Source: Candidatus Desantisbacteria bacterium CG1_02_38_46 (GTDB lineage Bacteria > Desantisbacteria > UBA1551 > UBA1559). Taken from it: a stretch of 11,508 nucleotides of DNA. Below are positions 5,934-11,508 of this stretch, piece after piece. Both the position numbers and the translations under genes were made by a program. The notes under the pieces were generated by a model. That model was not told the DNA's origin, did not search any database, and saw nothing but the letters and a program-made list of their open reading frames with translations. The number at the start of each line of letters is the position of its first letter. Within the stretch, counting starts at the first letter, position 1. The stretch is from positions 1-11,508 of the forward strand of contig MNUO01000053.1 of assembly GCA_001871015.1 (NCBI GenBank). The letters are read 5' to 3'.

Positions 5934-6486
5934 AACTCGGCTTTCCCCTCCAGAGAGTTATTCCCTTTTTTACCTGTCTATGAAATACACTGTCTTCTTT
6001 TTTTGATGAAGCAAATTCTAAAGGATCCTGGATAATAACCTGATATCTCACATCAATGGTTTCATACTTGCCGATAATCCTTCTTAATTCTTTTTTATAT
6101 TCTGTACGAATAAATAAATCTATGTCACTTTTCTCATCATTAGAGCCATCTGCGCGACTCCCAAAAAGTATAACTTCATAACAATATTTCTGAATTTCTT
6201 TGACCAATTTTTGAAGACCAAGCAAGTTCTCAAATATTTTGAATTGTTTTAAGATAAAGTTATCGGTGTTAAGTTTATATAGGAATAGATTTCCTTTTCT
6301 TTCTCTGGATAAGATATCCAATTTTAAAAGTAACCTTAATATTTGGTTAGTTGCGCCCTTGCTGCACTTAGTCATTTTGGATACCTCATTGGCACAAAAT
6401 ACTATTCCCGGATGGTTTGAGAAAAAGGAAAGTATCTTCAAGGGTGCTTGGTGATATAGGTATTTTTTAATTTTTTGGTCGTTCAT
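5920..6486 (-). CDS. MNT nucleotidyltransferase with N-terminal winged helix, putative antitoxin
   Basis: 188 residues. The first 70 or so form a winged-helix DNA-binding domain (VFCANEVSKMTKCSKGATNQILRLL is the recognition region; LYKL the wing). The nucleotidyltransferase fold follows, with GSRADG at 109-114 and metal-binding D121-I-D123 (EKSDIDLFI), i.e. the G-S-x(10)-D-x-D motif. Fusion of a DNA-binding domain with MNT suggests autoregulation of the pair. ATG 6486 is chosen because AAAGGGG is 7-8 bases upstream; the ATG at 6507 lies in the -10 box of the promoter and cannot be transcribed. The HEPN gene overlaps its end by 14 bases. It lies directly after the GIY-YIG gene and between two copies of the GIY-YIG tail. 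Confidence 0.88.
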   Translation of the reverse strand: MNDQKIKKYLYHQAPLKILSFFSNHPGIVFCANEVSKMTKCSKGATNQILRLLLKLDILSRERKGNLFLYKLNTDNFILKQFKIFENLLGLQKLVKEIQKYCYEVILFGSRADGSNDEKSDIDLFIRTEYKKELRRIIGKYETIDVRYQVIIQDPLEFASSKKEDSVFHRQVKKGITLWRGKPSYGEI

Positions 6487-6505
6487 TATATTATCCCCTT
6501 TGTTC

Positions 6506-6534
6506 ATTATAGTGAAAAATTAAGTTAATGTCAA
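6506..6534 (-). promoter_or_regulatory. Perfect-consensus promoter of the MNT-HEPN operon
   Basis: On the minus strand TTGACA (6534-6529) and TATAAT (6511-6506) with a 17-base spacer. The -35 box contains the TGA stop of the GIY-YIG gene (6533-6531). Transcription would start near 6499, a few bases before the AAAGGGG ribosome binding site. Confidence 0.87.
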
Positions 6535-6596
6535 GGTCTTACCCGGTTGCATCTGGGTGGAACGCCGTATGTATCCACAAATAATTGGTACAATTT
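6531..6596 (-). repeat. GIY-YIG gene 3' end, copy C (inside the intact gene)
   Basis: The last 22 codons of the intact gene, the counterpart of the orphan tails at 4499-4550 and 5389-5466. It resembles copy B over its length. Similarity ends within or just after the stop codon, where the MNT-HEPN promoter begins. Confidence 0.8.
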
Positions 6597-7376
6597 CCTT
6601 TCTTCCTCCCGCCATCTCTGGGGAACAAGAATATATCGAAAAAGACAACCATATTTTTCTAAGAAAGTCTTTATATGACTATTTTTACTGTTTTGTCCGA
6701 GATGCTCTTTTAATCTCTTTTTAAGATTCCTGGCGCTGCCGAGATAAATCACCGAAGTTTTGCATTGGGGATATTCCAGTTCTTCTCCTTTCAGGCGAAA
6801 CTCATAGATGCCTGGACTTGCCGGCGCATTTCTAAGAACCTCCTCCAGGATAAAGGGATAAAGCATGGAAAAATTTGCTGATAAAGGGGGGTATTTATAC
6901 CCGGAGAGCCTCCTCTGTGAAGAAGGAATTCCCATATCCTTGCGATAAATACCAATTGAGTGCCTGGAAAGTTTAATCCCGTATTCACTCTCTAATTTAG
7001 CCTTTATAAGGAAATTTACAATGGGGACAGTCCCATGAATTGCACCACTACAGGCAGAGTAAACTCTGCCACTACAAAGATAATATGCATTGAAACCTGC
7101 ACAGGTGTATCTAATGGAGAAACCTTCGCTATTGCGTTCTATTTTAGCGATTACCCGAGAAGGCTCCATGATTAGCGAAGAGTCTATTTGGCAATCTGCC
7201 TCTCTCTGAGATAGAAATCTTTTGGTGATGACCCCCTTTCTTAATAATTTTTCAAAGAGCGGTGACGCTTCTACATTTTCAATGAATCCCTTGTATTTTA
7301 CCAGAGGCAACTGGAGAAAATCAGCAAAGATGATGCGGCCAATAAGTTTTGCATGCTCTATATCCCACGATTTCAA
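6531..7376 (-). CDS. GIY-YIG nuclease-domain protein with sigma-54-like N-terminal half
   Basis: 281 residues from TTG 7376. The C-terminal domain (about 185-281) is GIY-YIG: PGIYEF, VIYLGSARNLKKRLKEH (R221 as candidate catalytic Arg), an EEER cluster (257-260) for the metal-binding Glu, and the closing P-x-x-N (N277). The N-terminal half looks like parts of sigma-54: FADFLQLPLVKYKGFIENVE then SPLFEKL recalls its activator-interacting region, and SRHSIGIYRKDMGIPSSQRR (137-156) matches the RpoN-box helix. Residues of about 100-119 come from palindromic repeats (7021-7075). The role is unknown; a DNA-binding nuclease is the simplest reading. The start has a weak ribosome binding site, and a frameshifted upstream extension is possible. 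Confidence 0.78.
   Translation of the reverse strand: MKSWDIEHAKLIGRIIFADFLQLPLVKYKGFIENVEASPLFEKLLRKGVITKRFLSQREADCQIDSSLIMEPSRVIAKIERNSEGFSIRYTCAGFNAYYLCSGRVYSACSGAIHGTVPIVNFLIKAKLESEYGIKLSRHSIGIYRKDMGIPSSQRRLSGYKYPPLSANFSMLYPFILEEVLRNAPASPGIYEFRLKGEELEYPQCKTSVIYLGSARNLKKRLKEHLGQNSKNSHIKTFLEKYGCLFRYILVPQRWREEERKLYQLFVDTYGVPPRCNRVRP
7021..7036. repeat. Palindrome within the GIY-YIG gene
   Basis: GGGACaGTCCC (7024-7034) is flanked by ATGGG/CCCAT. It encodes GTVP in the linker just before the RpoN-box-like helix, and lies 16 bases from a second palindrome. This 'GGGGACAGTCCC' wording is typical of dispersed palindromic repeats in uncultured bacteria (recollection, not a search). Confidence 0.55.
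7053..7075 (-). repeat. Palindromic repeat inside the GIY-YIG gene (copy 1)
   Basis: GGCAGAGT, AA, ACTCTGCC form a perfect 8-bp stem with a 2-base loop (7053-7070), flanked by near-repeated ACTACA on both sides. Read on the minus strand it begins GTAGTGGCAG and resembles the repeat at 11485-11506 (18 of 22 bases). It stays in frame and encodes part of LCSGRVYSACSG. Confidence 0.75.
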
Positions 7377-7378
7377 GA

Positions 7379-7414
7379 TTATTTGAGTTCTTTCTTAATA
7401 TCAATAGATTCCAT
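7379..7414 (-). other. Leader ORF or frameshifted N-terminus of the GIY-YIG gene
   Basis: ATG GAA ... AAA TAA encodes MESIDIKKELK and stops 2 bases before the TTG start of the GIY-YIG gene, in another frame. One extra A in the AAA run before the stop would join it to give a continuous helix-like KKELKIILKSWDIE. It may be a translated leader, a recent frameshift or a sequencing error. The predicted transcript start is about 5 bases upstream of this ATG. Confidence 0.4.
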
Positions 7415-7425
7415 TTTTCCCATAT

Positions 7426-7454
7426 AATATACCATAAATATTGAGATTTGTCAA
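7426..7454 (-). promoter_or_regulatory. Promoter of the GIY-YIG gene
   Basis: On the minus strand TTGACA (7454-7449) and TATATT (7431-7426) are 17 bases apart, with transcription starting near 7419. It is divergent from the promoter at 7482-7509, with 27 bases between the two -35 boxes. Confidence 0.78.
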
Positions 7455-7481
7455 GATATACTCTGCAATAGAGGTTTTCCT

Positions 7482-7509
7482 TTGACTTTTTTATAAAAAG
7501 TAATATAAT
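7482..7509 (+). promoter_or_regulatory. Promoter of the transglutaminase/ABC operon
   Basis: TTGACT (7482-7487) and a perfect TATAAT (7504-7509) are separated by 16 bases. The start would be near 7516, leaving a very short leader that barely includes the GGTGAGG ribosome binding site (7516-7522) before ATG 7530. Confidence 0.75.
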
Positions 7510-7529
7510 TGTATTGGTGAGGAAAAAGA

Positions 7530-9071
7530 ATGAAGAAGGTTATACATATTGGTGTTATTACATTCTGGGTGATAATGATGTCTCTTTTGATATTGAGAAA
7601 CTTACCGCGCAAAGGAAAGGATGAAATCCGTTTGACAAAAATTTCCATGGATGAGGAAAAAATGGAAAGGGATAACTGGATGGGAATTTACCTGAAGGAT
7701 AAGAAGATAGGATATTCTCATTTTGTCGTCACAAAAGAAAAAATGAAAAATGAGGATGTCTATCAGGTAGTTGACGAAACTTTCATGAAATTGAAATTTG
7801 GCGAACAGACCTATGATGCATTTATCACTGGAAAAGCCCTTCTAAAAAAAGACCTGACACCTATATCTTTCTCTATGGATATATTTACAAATGTATATAA
7901 GGTAGCTATTTCAGGTGAAATTAAAGGCAATAAAATTAATGTTGAAATTCTTTCAGGTGGTTCAACCTTTAAAAAAACTTTCCCGTTCACTAAATCTACT
8001 CATTTGCCAATGTTACTCAATATAATATTGCCAAAACAGAAACTTGAAATTGGCAAACCCTACAGACTGACACTTTTTGATCCTGAAATATTGGCAGGAG
8101 ACCAGTATATAATAATAATCCTGAAAAAAAAGGAGAAAATTGGAAATGAAGATGTGATGCTCATAGAAAAAGAGTATAAAGGTATGAAGACAACATCCTG
8201 GATAAATATGAAAGGTGAAACAATAAAAGAAGAAGATGAGTTTGGAATGAAGATTCTTAGAGAGCCAAAGGAAATTGCCCTCGCAAAAGGTAAGATTGAA
8301 CCCTGTGAAATTGTTAAAATGTCCTCCATCCCGTCAAATATGTTTATACCCGCTGCGCGAAAACTTTCATATTTGAAGGTGAGAATGAGGGGCTTGAGAG
8401 ATTTTCTTATTCCTGATACCCTGAGGCAAAAAGCAAAAAAAGAAAACGGAGAAGTCATAGTGGAGATAGCGAGTGCACAGAGGCAAGAAGTGGCAAAGTG
8501 GCAAAGTATCCCGCCTGCACCAGAGCTTCGGCGGGCAGGCGCCGAGTCAGAAAGCGAAAAATACAGGCAGTATCTGTTGCCCGGCCCATTTATTCAATCC
8601 AACGATGAGAAAATTGTTAATATGGCAGTAGAAATTACACAGGATGAAACCCAGCCCTGGAAAAAGGCAAAAAAATTAAATCAGTGGGTCTTTAATAATA
8701 TTGAAAAAATACCAACTTTTTCAATTCCCTCTGCTTTAAGTGTTCTGAAAGAAAAAAAGGGAGATTGCAATGAACATGCGGTACTCCTTGTTGCGCTGGC
8801 CCGTGCATGTAAAATTCCATCGAGAATAACTGTGGGATTGGCATATCTTCCTCCTTCAGGCATTACTCTTCCGGATGACAAAGGTAGTTTCTTCTACCAT
8901 GCGTGGGCAGAGGTCTACATATCAGAAGAATGGAGAGAACTTGACCCAACATTCGGTCAGGATATAGTGGATGCAACTCACATTAAACTCCTGGATGGGG
9001 ATATGGATAAACAAGTAGAAATTTTAAGGGTAATAGGCAAACTAAAAATAAAAGTTGAGGATTTTAAGTGA
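7530..9071 (+). CDS. Membrane-anchored transglutaminase-like protein
   Basis: 513 residues. A single N-terminal hydrophobic helix (about 5-23) without a clear cleavage site suggests an anchor with the rest outside the cytoplasm. A beta-rich region (about 45-300) precedes a transglutaminase-like core: catalytic C413 in KGDCNEHAVLL, H457 in FFYHAWAEVY and D472 in ELDPTFGQ, the full Cys-His-Asp triad. In bacteria this fold usually acts as a peptidase or cross-linker, and its substrate here is unknown. Residues about 327-337 are encoded by a GC-rich palindrome preceded by an 8-bp tandem repeat, just before the catalytic domain. The stop overlaps the ABC ATPase start (GTGA), so this protein probably works with the transporter, for example on an exported peptide (inference). 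Confidence 0.88.
   Translation: MKKVIHIGVITFWVIMMSLLILRNLPRKGKDEIRLTKISMDEEKMERDNWMGIYLKDKKIGYSHFVVTKEKMKNEDVYQVVDETFMKLKFGEQTYDAFITGKALLKKDLTPISFSMDIFTNVYKVAISGEIKGNKINVEILSGGSTFKKTFPFTKSTHLPMLLNIILPKQKLEIGKPYRLTLFDPEILAGDQYIIIILKKKEKIGNEDVMLIEKEYKGMKTTSWINMKGETIKEEDEFGMKILREPKEIALAKGKIEPCEIVKMSSIPSNMFIPAARKLSYLKVRMRGLRDFLIPDTLRQKAKKENGEVIVEIASAQRQEVAKWQSIPPAPELRRAGAESESEKYRQYLLPGPFIQSNDEKIVNMAVEITQDETQPWKKAKKLNQWVFNNIEKIPTFSIPSALSVLKEKKGDCNEHAVLLVALARACKIPSRITVGLAYLPPSGITLPDDKGSFFYHAWAEVYISEEWRELDPTFGQDIVDATHIKLLDGDMDKQVEILRVIGKLKIKVEDFK
8491..8506. repeat. 8-bp tandem repeat in the transglutaminase gene
   Basis: TGGCAAAG occurs twice in a row, four bases before the palindrome at 8510. The reading frame stays open across it. 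It may be a slip that accompanied insertion of the palindrome. Confidence 0.5.
8510..8540. repeat. GC-rich palindromic repeat inside the transglutaminase gene
   Basis: CCCGCC (8510-8515) pairs with GGCGGG (8530-8535), or GCCTGC (8513-8518) with GCAGGC (8535-8540), so two hairpins compete. It is GC-rich inside an AT-rich gene, and encodes PPAPELRRAGA between the N-terminal region and the catalytic domain. It looks like a dispersed palindromic repeat inserted in frame. Confidence 0.7.
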
Positions 9072-9811
9072 TAAAAACTATAAATTTAACCAAAAAATTT
9101 GATAAAATCATTGCGGTCAATAATCTGAACTTAGAAATAAATCAGGGTGAGATATTTGGCTTTCTGGGACCAAATGGTGCTGGCAAAACTACTACTATTA
9201 AACTCCTCACCGGGTTATTGACACCAACAAGCGGGGATGGATTTATAGATGGATATAGCATCCGGGGAAATCCCATCAAGGTAAAAGAAGTTATTGGCTA
9301 TATCCCTGACCAGCCATATCTCTATCCAAAATTAACCGGGGAGGAGTTTTTACAATTCGTCGCACAGTTATATGGGATTGAAAATTCCAACCCTGCGATT
9401 ATAGAGTTGCTTGAAACTTTCAAACTTGTTCCTTATAAGGATAATTTAATTGAAAGTTATTCGCATGGAATGTGCCAAAAATTAGTGATTGCTTCCTGCC
9501 TTTTACACAACCCAAAGGTTATATTCGTGGATGAACCAATGGTCGGGCTTGACCCTAAAAGTATAAGGCTTGTAAAGGATATTTTCCGCAAAAATTCAAA
9601 ACGCGGAGTAACAATTTTTATGTCCACCCATACCCTTGACCTTGCCCAGGATTTATGTACTCGTATGGGAATTATAAATGAAGGAAGGCTGATTGCTCTT
9701 GGAACAATGGATGAATTGCGCAAAACTACTAAAGGTGAAGAGTTAGAAGATGTATTCCTGCAGTTAACAAAGGAGGTGTCAGGTCTTGACAAATCAGGAC
9801 TAAAGTCCTGA
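9068..9811 (+). CDS. ABC transporter ATP-binding protein
   Basis: 247 residues, a single nucleotide-binding domain of the ABC-2 exporter kind. Walker A is GPNGAGKT (34-41), Q-loop Q82, the signature is SYSHGM (130-135, replacing LSGGQ), Walker B VIFVDE (151-156) with DP at 162-163, and the H-loop His is H188 (STHT). A YSHGM-type signature is common in this subgroup. It starts at GTG 9068, overlapping the transglutaminase stop, with TGAGGA upstream. The last 11 residues (VSGLDKSGLKS) and the stop itself are encoded by the palindromic element at 9777-9832, so the original end of the protein has probably been replaced. It powers the permease at 9839-11485. Confidence 0.95.
   Translation: MIKTINLTKKFDKIIAVNNLNLEINQGEIFGFLGPNGAGKTTTIKLLTGLLTPTSGDGFIDGYSIRGNPIKVKEVIGYIPDQPYLYPKLTGEEFLQFVAQLYGIENSNPAIIELLETFKLVPYKDNLIESYSHGMCQKLVIASCLLHNPKVIFVDEPMVGLDPKSIRLVKDIFRKNSKRGVTIFMSTHTLDLAQDLCTRMGIINEGRLIALGTMDELRKTTKGEELEDVFLQLTKEVSGLDKSGLKS
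9769..9776 (+). promoter_or_regulatory. Strong Shine-Dalgarno sequence separated from the permease start
   Basis: AAAGGAGG, near-perfect complementarity to 16S rRNA, lies about 62 bases before ATG 9839. No start in the right frame follows at normal distance. If the 13-bp hairpin at 9777-9832 folds out, the sequence comes within about 6 bases of ATG 9839. Confidence 0.65.
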
Positions 9812-9832
9812 GTTACATATCAAGACCTGACA
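9777..9832. repeat. Nested palindromic element between ABC ATPase and permease
   Basis: The outer arms TGTCAGGTCTTGA (9777-9789) and TCAAGACCTGACA (9820-9832) are perfectly complementary (13 bp). Inside, TCAGGACT, AA, AGTCCTGA (9794-9811) form a perfect 8-bp stem with a 2-base loop and contain the ATPase stop codon. The 8+2+8 form matches the repeat at 7053-7070. Confidence 0.8.
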
Positions 9833-9851
9833 TCATTGATGACATCATTGA
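9828..9851. repeat. 12-bp tandem repeat at the permease start
   Basis: TGACATCATTGA occurs twice without a gap (9828-9839, 9840-9851), overlapping the right arm of the palindromic element. It provides the TTG/ATG start candidates at 9836 and 9839 and repeats them before ATG 9854. It may be a duplication left by the insertion. Confidence 0.65.
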
Positions 9852-11485
9852 AGATGAAACAGACATTAATTCTGATTGGTATTTTTTTAAAAGAGGCAAA
9901 AAACGTTTTAACGCGGGCCACCCGAGAAAATCAATTAAAAGTCTATCTATTTTCTATTCTCGGTGGTGGCTTTATGGTAGGAATATACTTCCTGTTTCAC
10001 AGAATATTGTTTAAACTAAATTCCTTTGAGATTGTTGGTCCAATCCTCATGGAAAAATTGCTATTTCTGATATTCCTTACATTTTTTATAATGCTTATTT
10101 TTTCCAACATAATCACCAGCCTCTCTACATTTTATCTCTCCAACGACCTCGTATTGCTATTCTCAAATCCAGTTCAATTGAGTTCTATTTTTTCTTCCAA
10201 GTTCATTGCCACGGTATTTCAAAGTTCATGGACTATAGTATTTTTTGGATTGCCAATATTTCTTGCATACGGTATAGTTATGAAAAGTCCCTGGTATTTC
10301 TACCCCTCAATTCCTTTCCTGCTTATTCCTTTCCTTGTCATTCCTGCGGGTATTGGTATTATGATTATTATGGTATTAGTCCGGATTTATCCAGTAAAAA
10401 GAATAAAAGAAATAACTTTTTTCCTCACCATTGCATTCGCTGCAGTTCTGGTCATATATTTTCGCTCTTTACAACCTGAAAGACTTGTAAATCCCGAAGG
10501 ATTTTCTCTGTTAGGCGACTATCTAACATTCCTCAGGGGACCATCCTCACCCTATTTACCCAGTTACTGGGTCTGTGTTGTTTTTCTAAATACCATTAAA
10601 CAAAATCCCTCAGAGATATTTTTCTATTTCCTCGTCCTTTTGAGTAATGCTGCTATGTTATACATTTTTGCCAGTTGGGTTGGAGAAAAAATTTATTATA
10701 TAAGCTGGGCTAAATCTCAGAGCAAAGTAAGCGGAAAGCCTGTCAAGTTTTCACGCCTAGAGAGAATAATTGGAACACACCCGCTTCGCGGGTACCCGTT
10801 ATTCAAAGCATTCCTGCTCAGGGATATCAAACTCTTCTGGCGTGATGTAACCCAGTGGTCCCAGGTCATCCTCTTTTTTGCCATAGGTGTAATTTATATA
10901 TTTAACCTTAAATCTTTCAGGATTCAGACAGCATCAACTTTTTTGATTTCGTTTATCAATTTAGGATTCACAGGTTTTGTGATTGCCGCCACAGGAATTC
11001 GTTTTTCCTTTCCTGCAATCTCTCTGGAAGGAAAGGCATTCTGGCTGGTAAAATCTTCACCCTGTCCGATGAAGTCGTTTTTGAATGAAAAATTCTGGAC
11101 TAGTTTCATCCCTTTATTAGGGTTAGGTGAAATACTGATTATTATTTCCAATATCCTGCTCAAGGTTACGCCTGTAATGTTCATTACAGGAATTGTAGCT
11201 ACATTCCTTATGGCTTTAAGTCTGACAAGTCTTGCAGTAGGAATGGGTGCGATTTACCCTTACTTTAAAGCGGACAATCCTGCAGAATTAGGCATGACAT
11301 ATGGAGGAATACTCTATATGATTTTTGGGTTGGCTTATGTGGGAGCAATGATTCTTTTGTTTGAATTAAGCTTTGGTAGCGGGATTTATATTTCCATAAT
11401 AGGAGTATTCTTGCTAAACTTCTTCGCTACTTACCTCCCACTGAAAAACGGATTAAAATCCCTCCAGCAATATGAATGGAAATAG
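9839..11485 (+). CDS. ABC-2-type transporter permease
   Basis: 548 residues, very hydrophobic, with about a dozen membrane segments in two halves (roughly 35-220 and 330-545) joined by a hydrophilic stretch (about 285-335) that contains RLERIIGTHPLRGYP. The single long chain suggests a fused, pseudo-dimeric exporter. Substrate unknown. It follows the ATPase at a short distance and is surely its partner. Candidate starts are TTG 9836, ATG 9839 and ATG 9854, none with a local Shine-Dalgarno sequence; ATG 9839 is chosen because hairpin folding would place AAAGGAGG at proper distance. The gene ends at TAG 11485, next to a palindromic repeat. Confidence 0.87.
   Translation: MTSLKMKQTLILIGIFLKEAKNVLTRATRENQLKVYLFSILGGGFMVGIYFLFHRILFKLNSFEIVGPILMEKLLFLIFLTFFIMLIFSNIITSLSTFYLSNDLVLLFSNPVQLSSIFSSKFIATVFQSSWTIVFFGLPIFLAYGIVMKSPWYFYPSIPFLLIPFLVIPAGIGIMIIMVLVRIYPVKRIKEITFFLTIAFAAVLVIYFRSLQPERLVNPEGFSLLGDYLTFLRGPSSPYLPSYWVCVVFLNTIKQNPSEIFFYFLVLLSNAAMLYIFASWVGEKIYYISWAKSQSKVSGKPVKFSRLERIIGTHPLRGYPLFKAFLLRDIKLFWRDVTQWSQVILFFAIGVIYIFNLKSFRIQTASTFLISFINLGFTGFVIAATGIRFSFPAISLEGKAFWLVKSSPCPMKSFLNEKFWTSFIPLLGLGEILIIISNILLKVTPVMFITGIVATFLMALSLTSLAVGMGAIYPYFKADNPAELGMTYGGILYMIFGLAYVGAMILLFELSFGSGIYISIIGVFLLNFFATYLPLKNGLKSLQQYEWK
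10779..10798. repeat. Palindrome inside the permease gene
   Basis: ACCCGC, TTC, GCGGGT form a perfect 6-bp hairpin (10779-10793), overlapping CGGGTACCCG (10789-10798), a perfect palindrome. It encodes HPLRGYP in the cytoplasmic stretch between the two halves. It is GC-rich against an AT-rich gene. Confidence 0.5.
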
Positions 11486-11506
11486 TAGTGGCAGGGATTG
11501 CCCTGC
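11485..11506 (+). repeat. Palindromic repeat after the permease (copy 2)
   Basis: GCAGGG, ATTG, CCCTGC (11491-11506) form a 6-bp stem. With the leading GTAGTG, it matches the minus strand of 7053-7075. The repeat sits against the permease stop and may act as a transcript-end hairpin; the window ends 2 bases later. Confidence 0.65.
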
Positions 11507-11508
11507 TT

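Noticed and set aside
4499-6596. CRISPR-like interpretation of the three tail repeats
   Set aside because: Copies are about 0.9-1.1 kb apart, of unequal length and coding; there are no short regular spacers.
9786-9803. Five-codon ORF starting at TTG at normal distance from the strong Shine-Dalgarno sequence
   Set aside because: It is inside the palindrome and far too short to judge. It could be a translated leader, but nothing else supports it.

Overview
The window is AT-rich, densely packed bacterial DNA. Five sites match the sigma-70 promoter consensus closely. Genes use ATG, GTG and TTG starts, and neighbouring genes often overlap by a few bases. Two-component genes rich in PAS domains, a DUF5678/retropepsin pair, a MNT-HEPN pair and small GC-rich palindromes suit an uncultured candidate-phylum-type bacterium, but no gene here fixes the taxonomy.

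Left part (1-4490, minus strand): a tight signalling operon reads leftwards. The order is an SCP2-type lipid-binding protein, a triple-PAS sensor without kinase, a membrane histidine kinase with PAS and a degenerate GGDEF-like tail, a receiver-only response regulator, and a second receiver. The second receiver has lost its phospho-acceptor (Asp to Asn) and is cut by an insertion sequence whose transposase runs off the left edge.

Middle (4491-7376): an accessory region. A + strand DUF5678/retropepsin-like pair with a consensus promoter lies next to a MNT-HEPN toxin-antitoxin pair on the minus strand. A GIY-YIG protein whose N-terminal half resembles parts of sigma-54 follows. Three direct copies of the 3' end of a GIY-YIG gene sit at the module boundaries: one intact in the gene and two orphans. 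The differences between copies are mostly synonymous, so these tails diverged as coding sequence. The pattern looks like repeated integration at, or exchange of, the 3' end of a gene. This is the strongest candidate for something undescribed.

Right part (7377-11508, + strand): a promoter pair faces away from a short divergent region. An operon then encodes a membrane-anchored transglutaminase-like protein, an ABC ATPase and an ABC-2-type permease. From about 7.0 kb to the right end, GC-rich palindromes sit inside the coding sequences (GIY-YIG, transglutaminase, permease) and at gene junctions. One falls between a strong Shine-Dalgarno sequence and the permease start, where folding would restore normal spacing.
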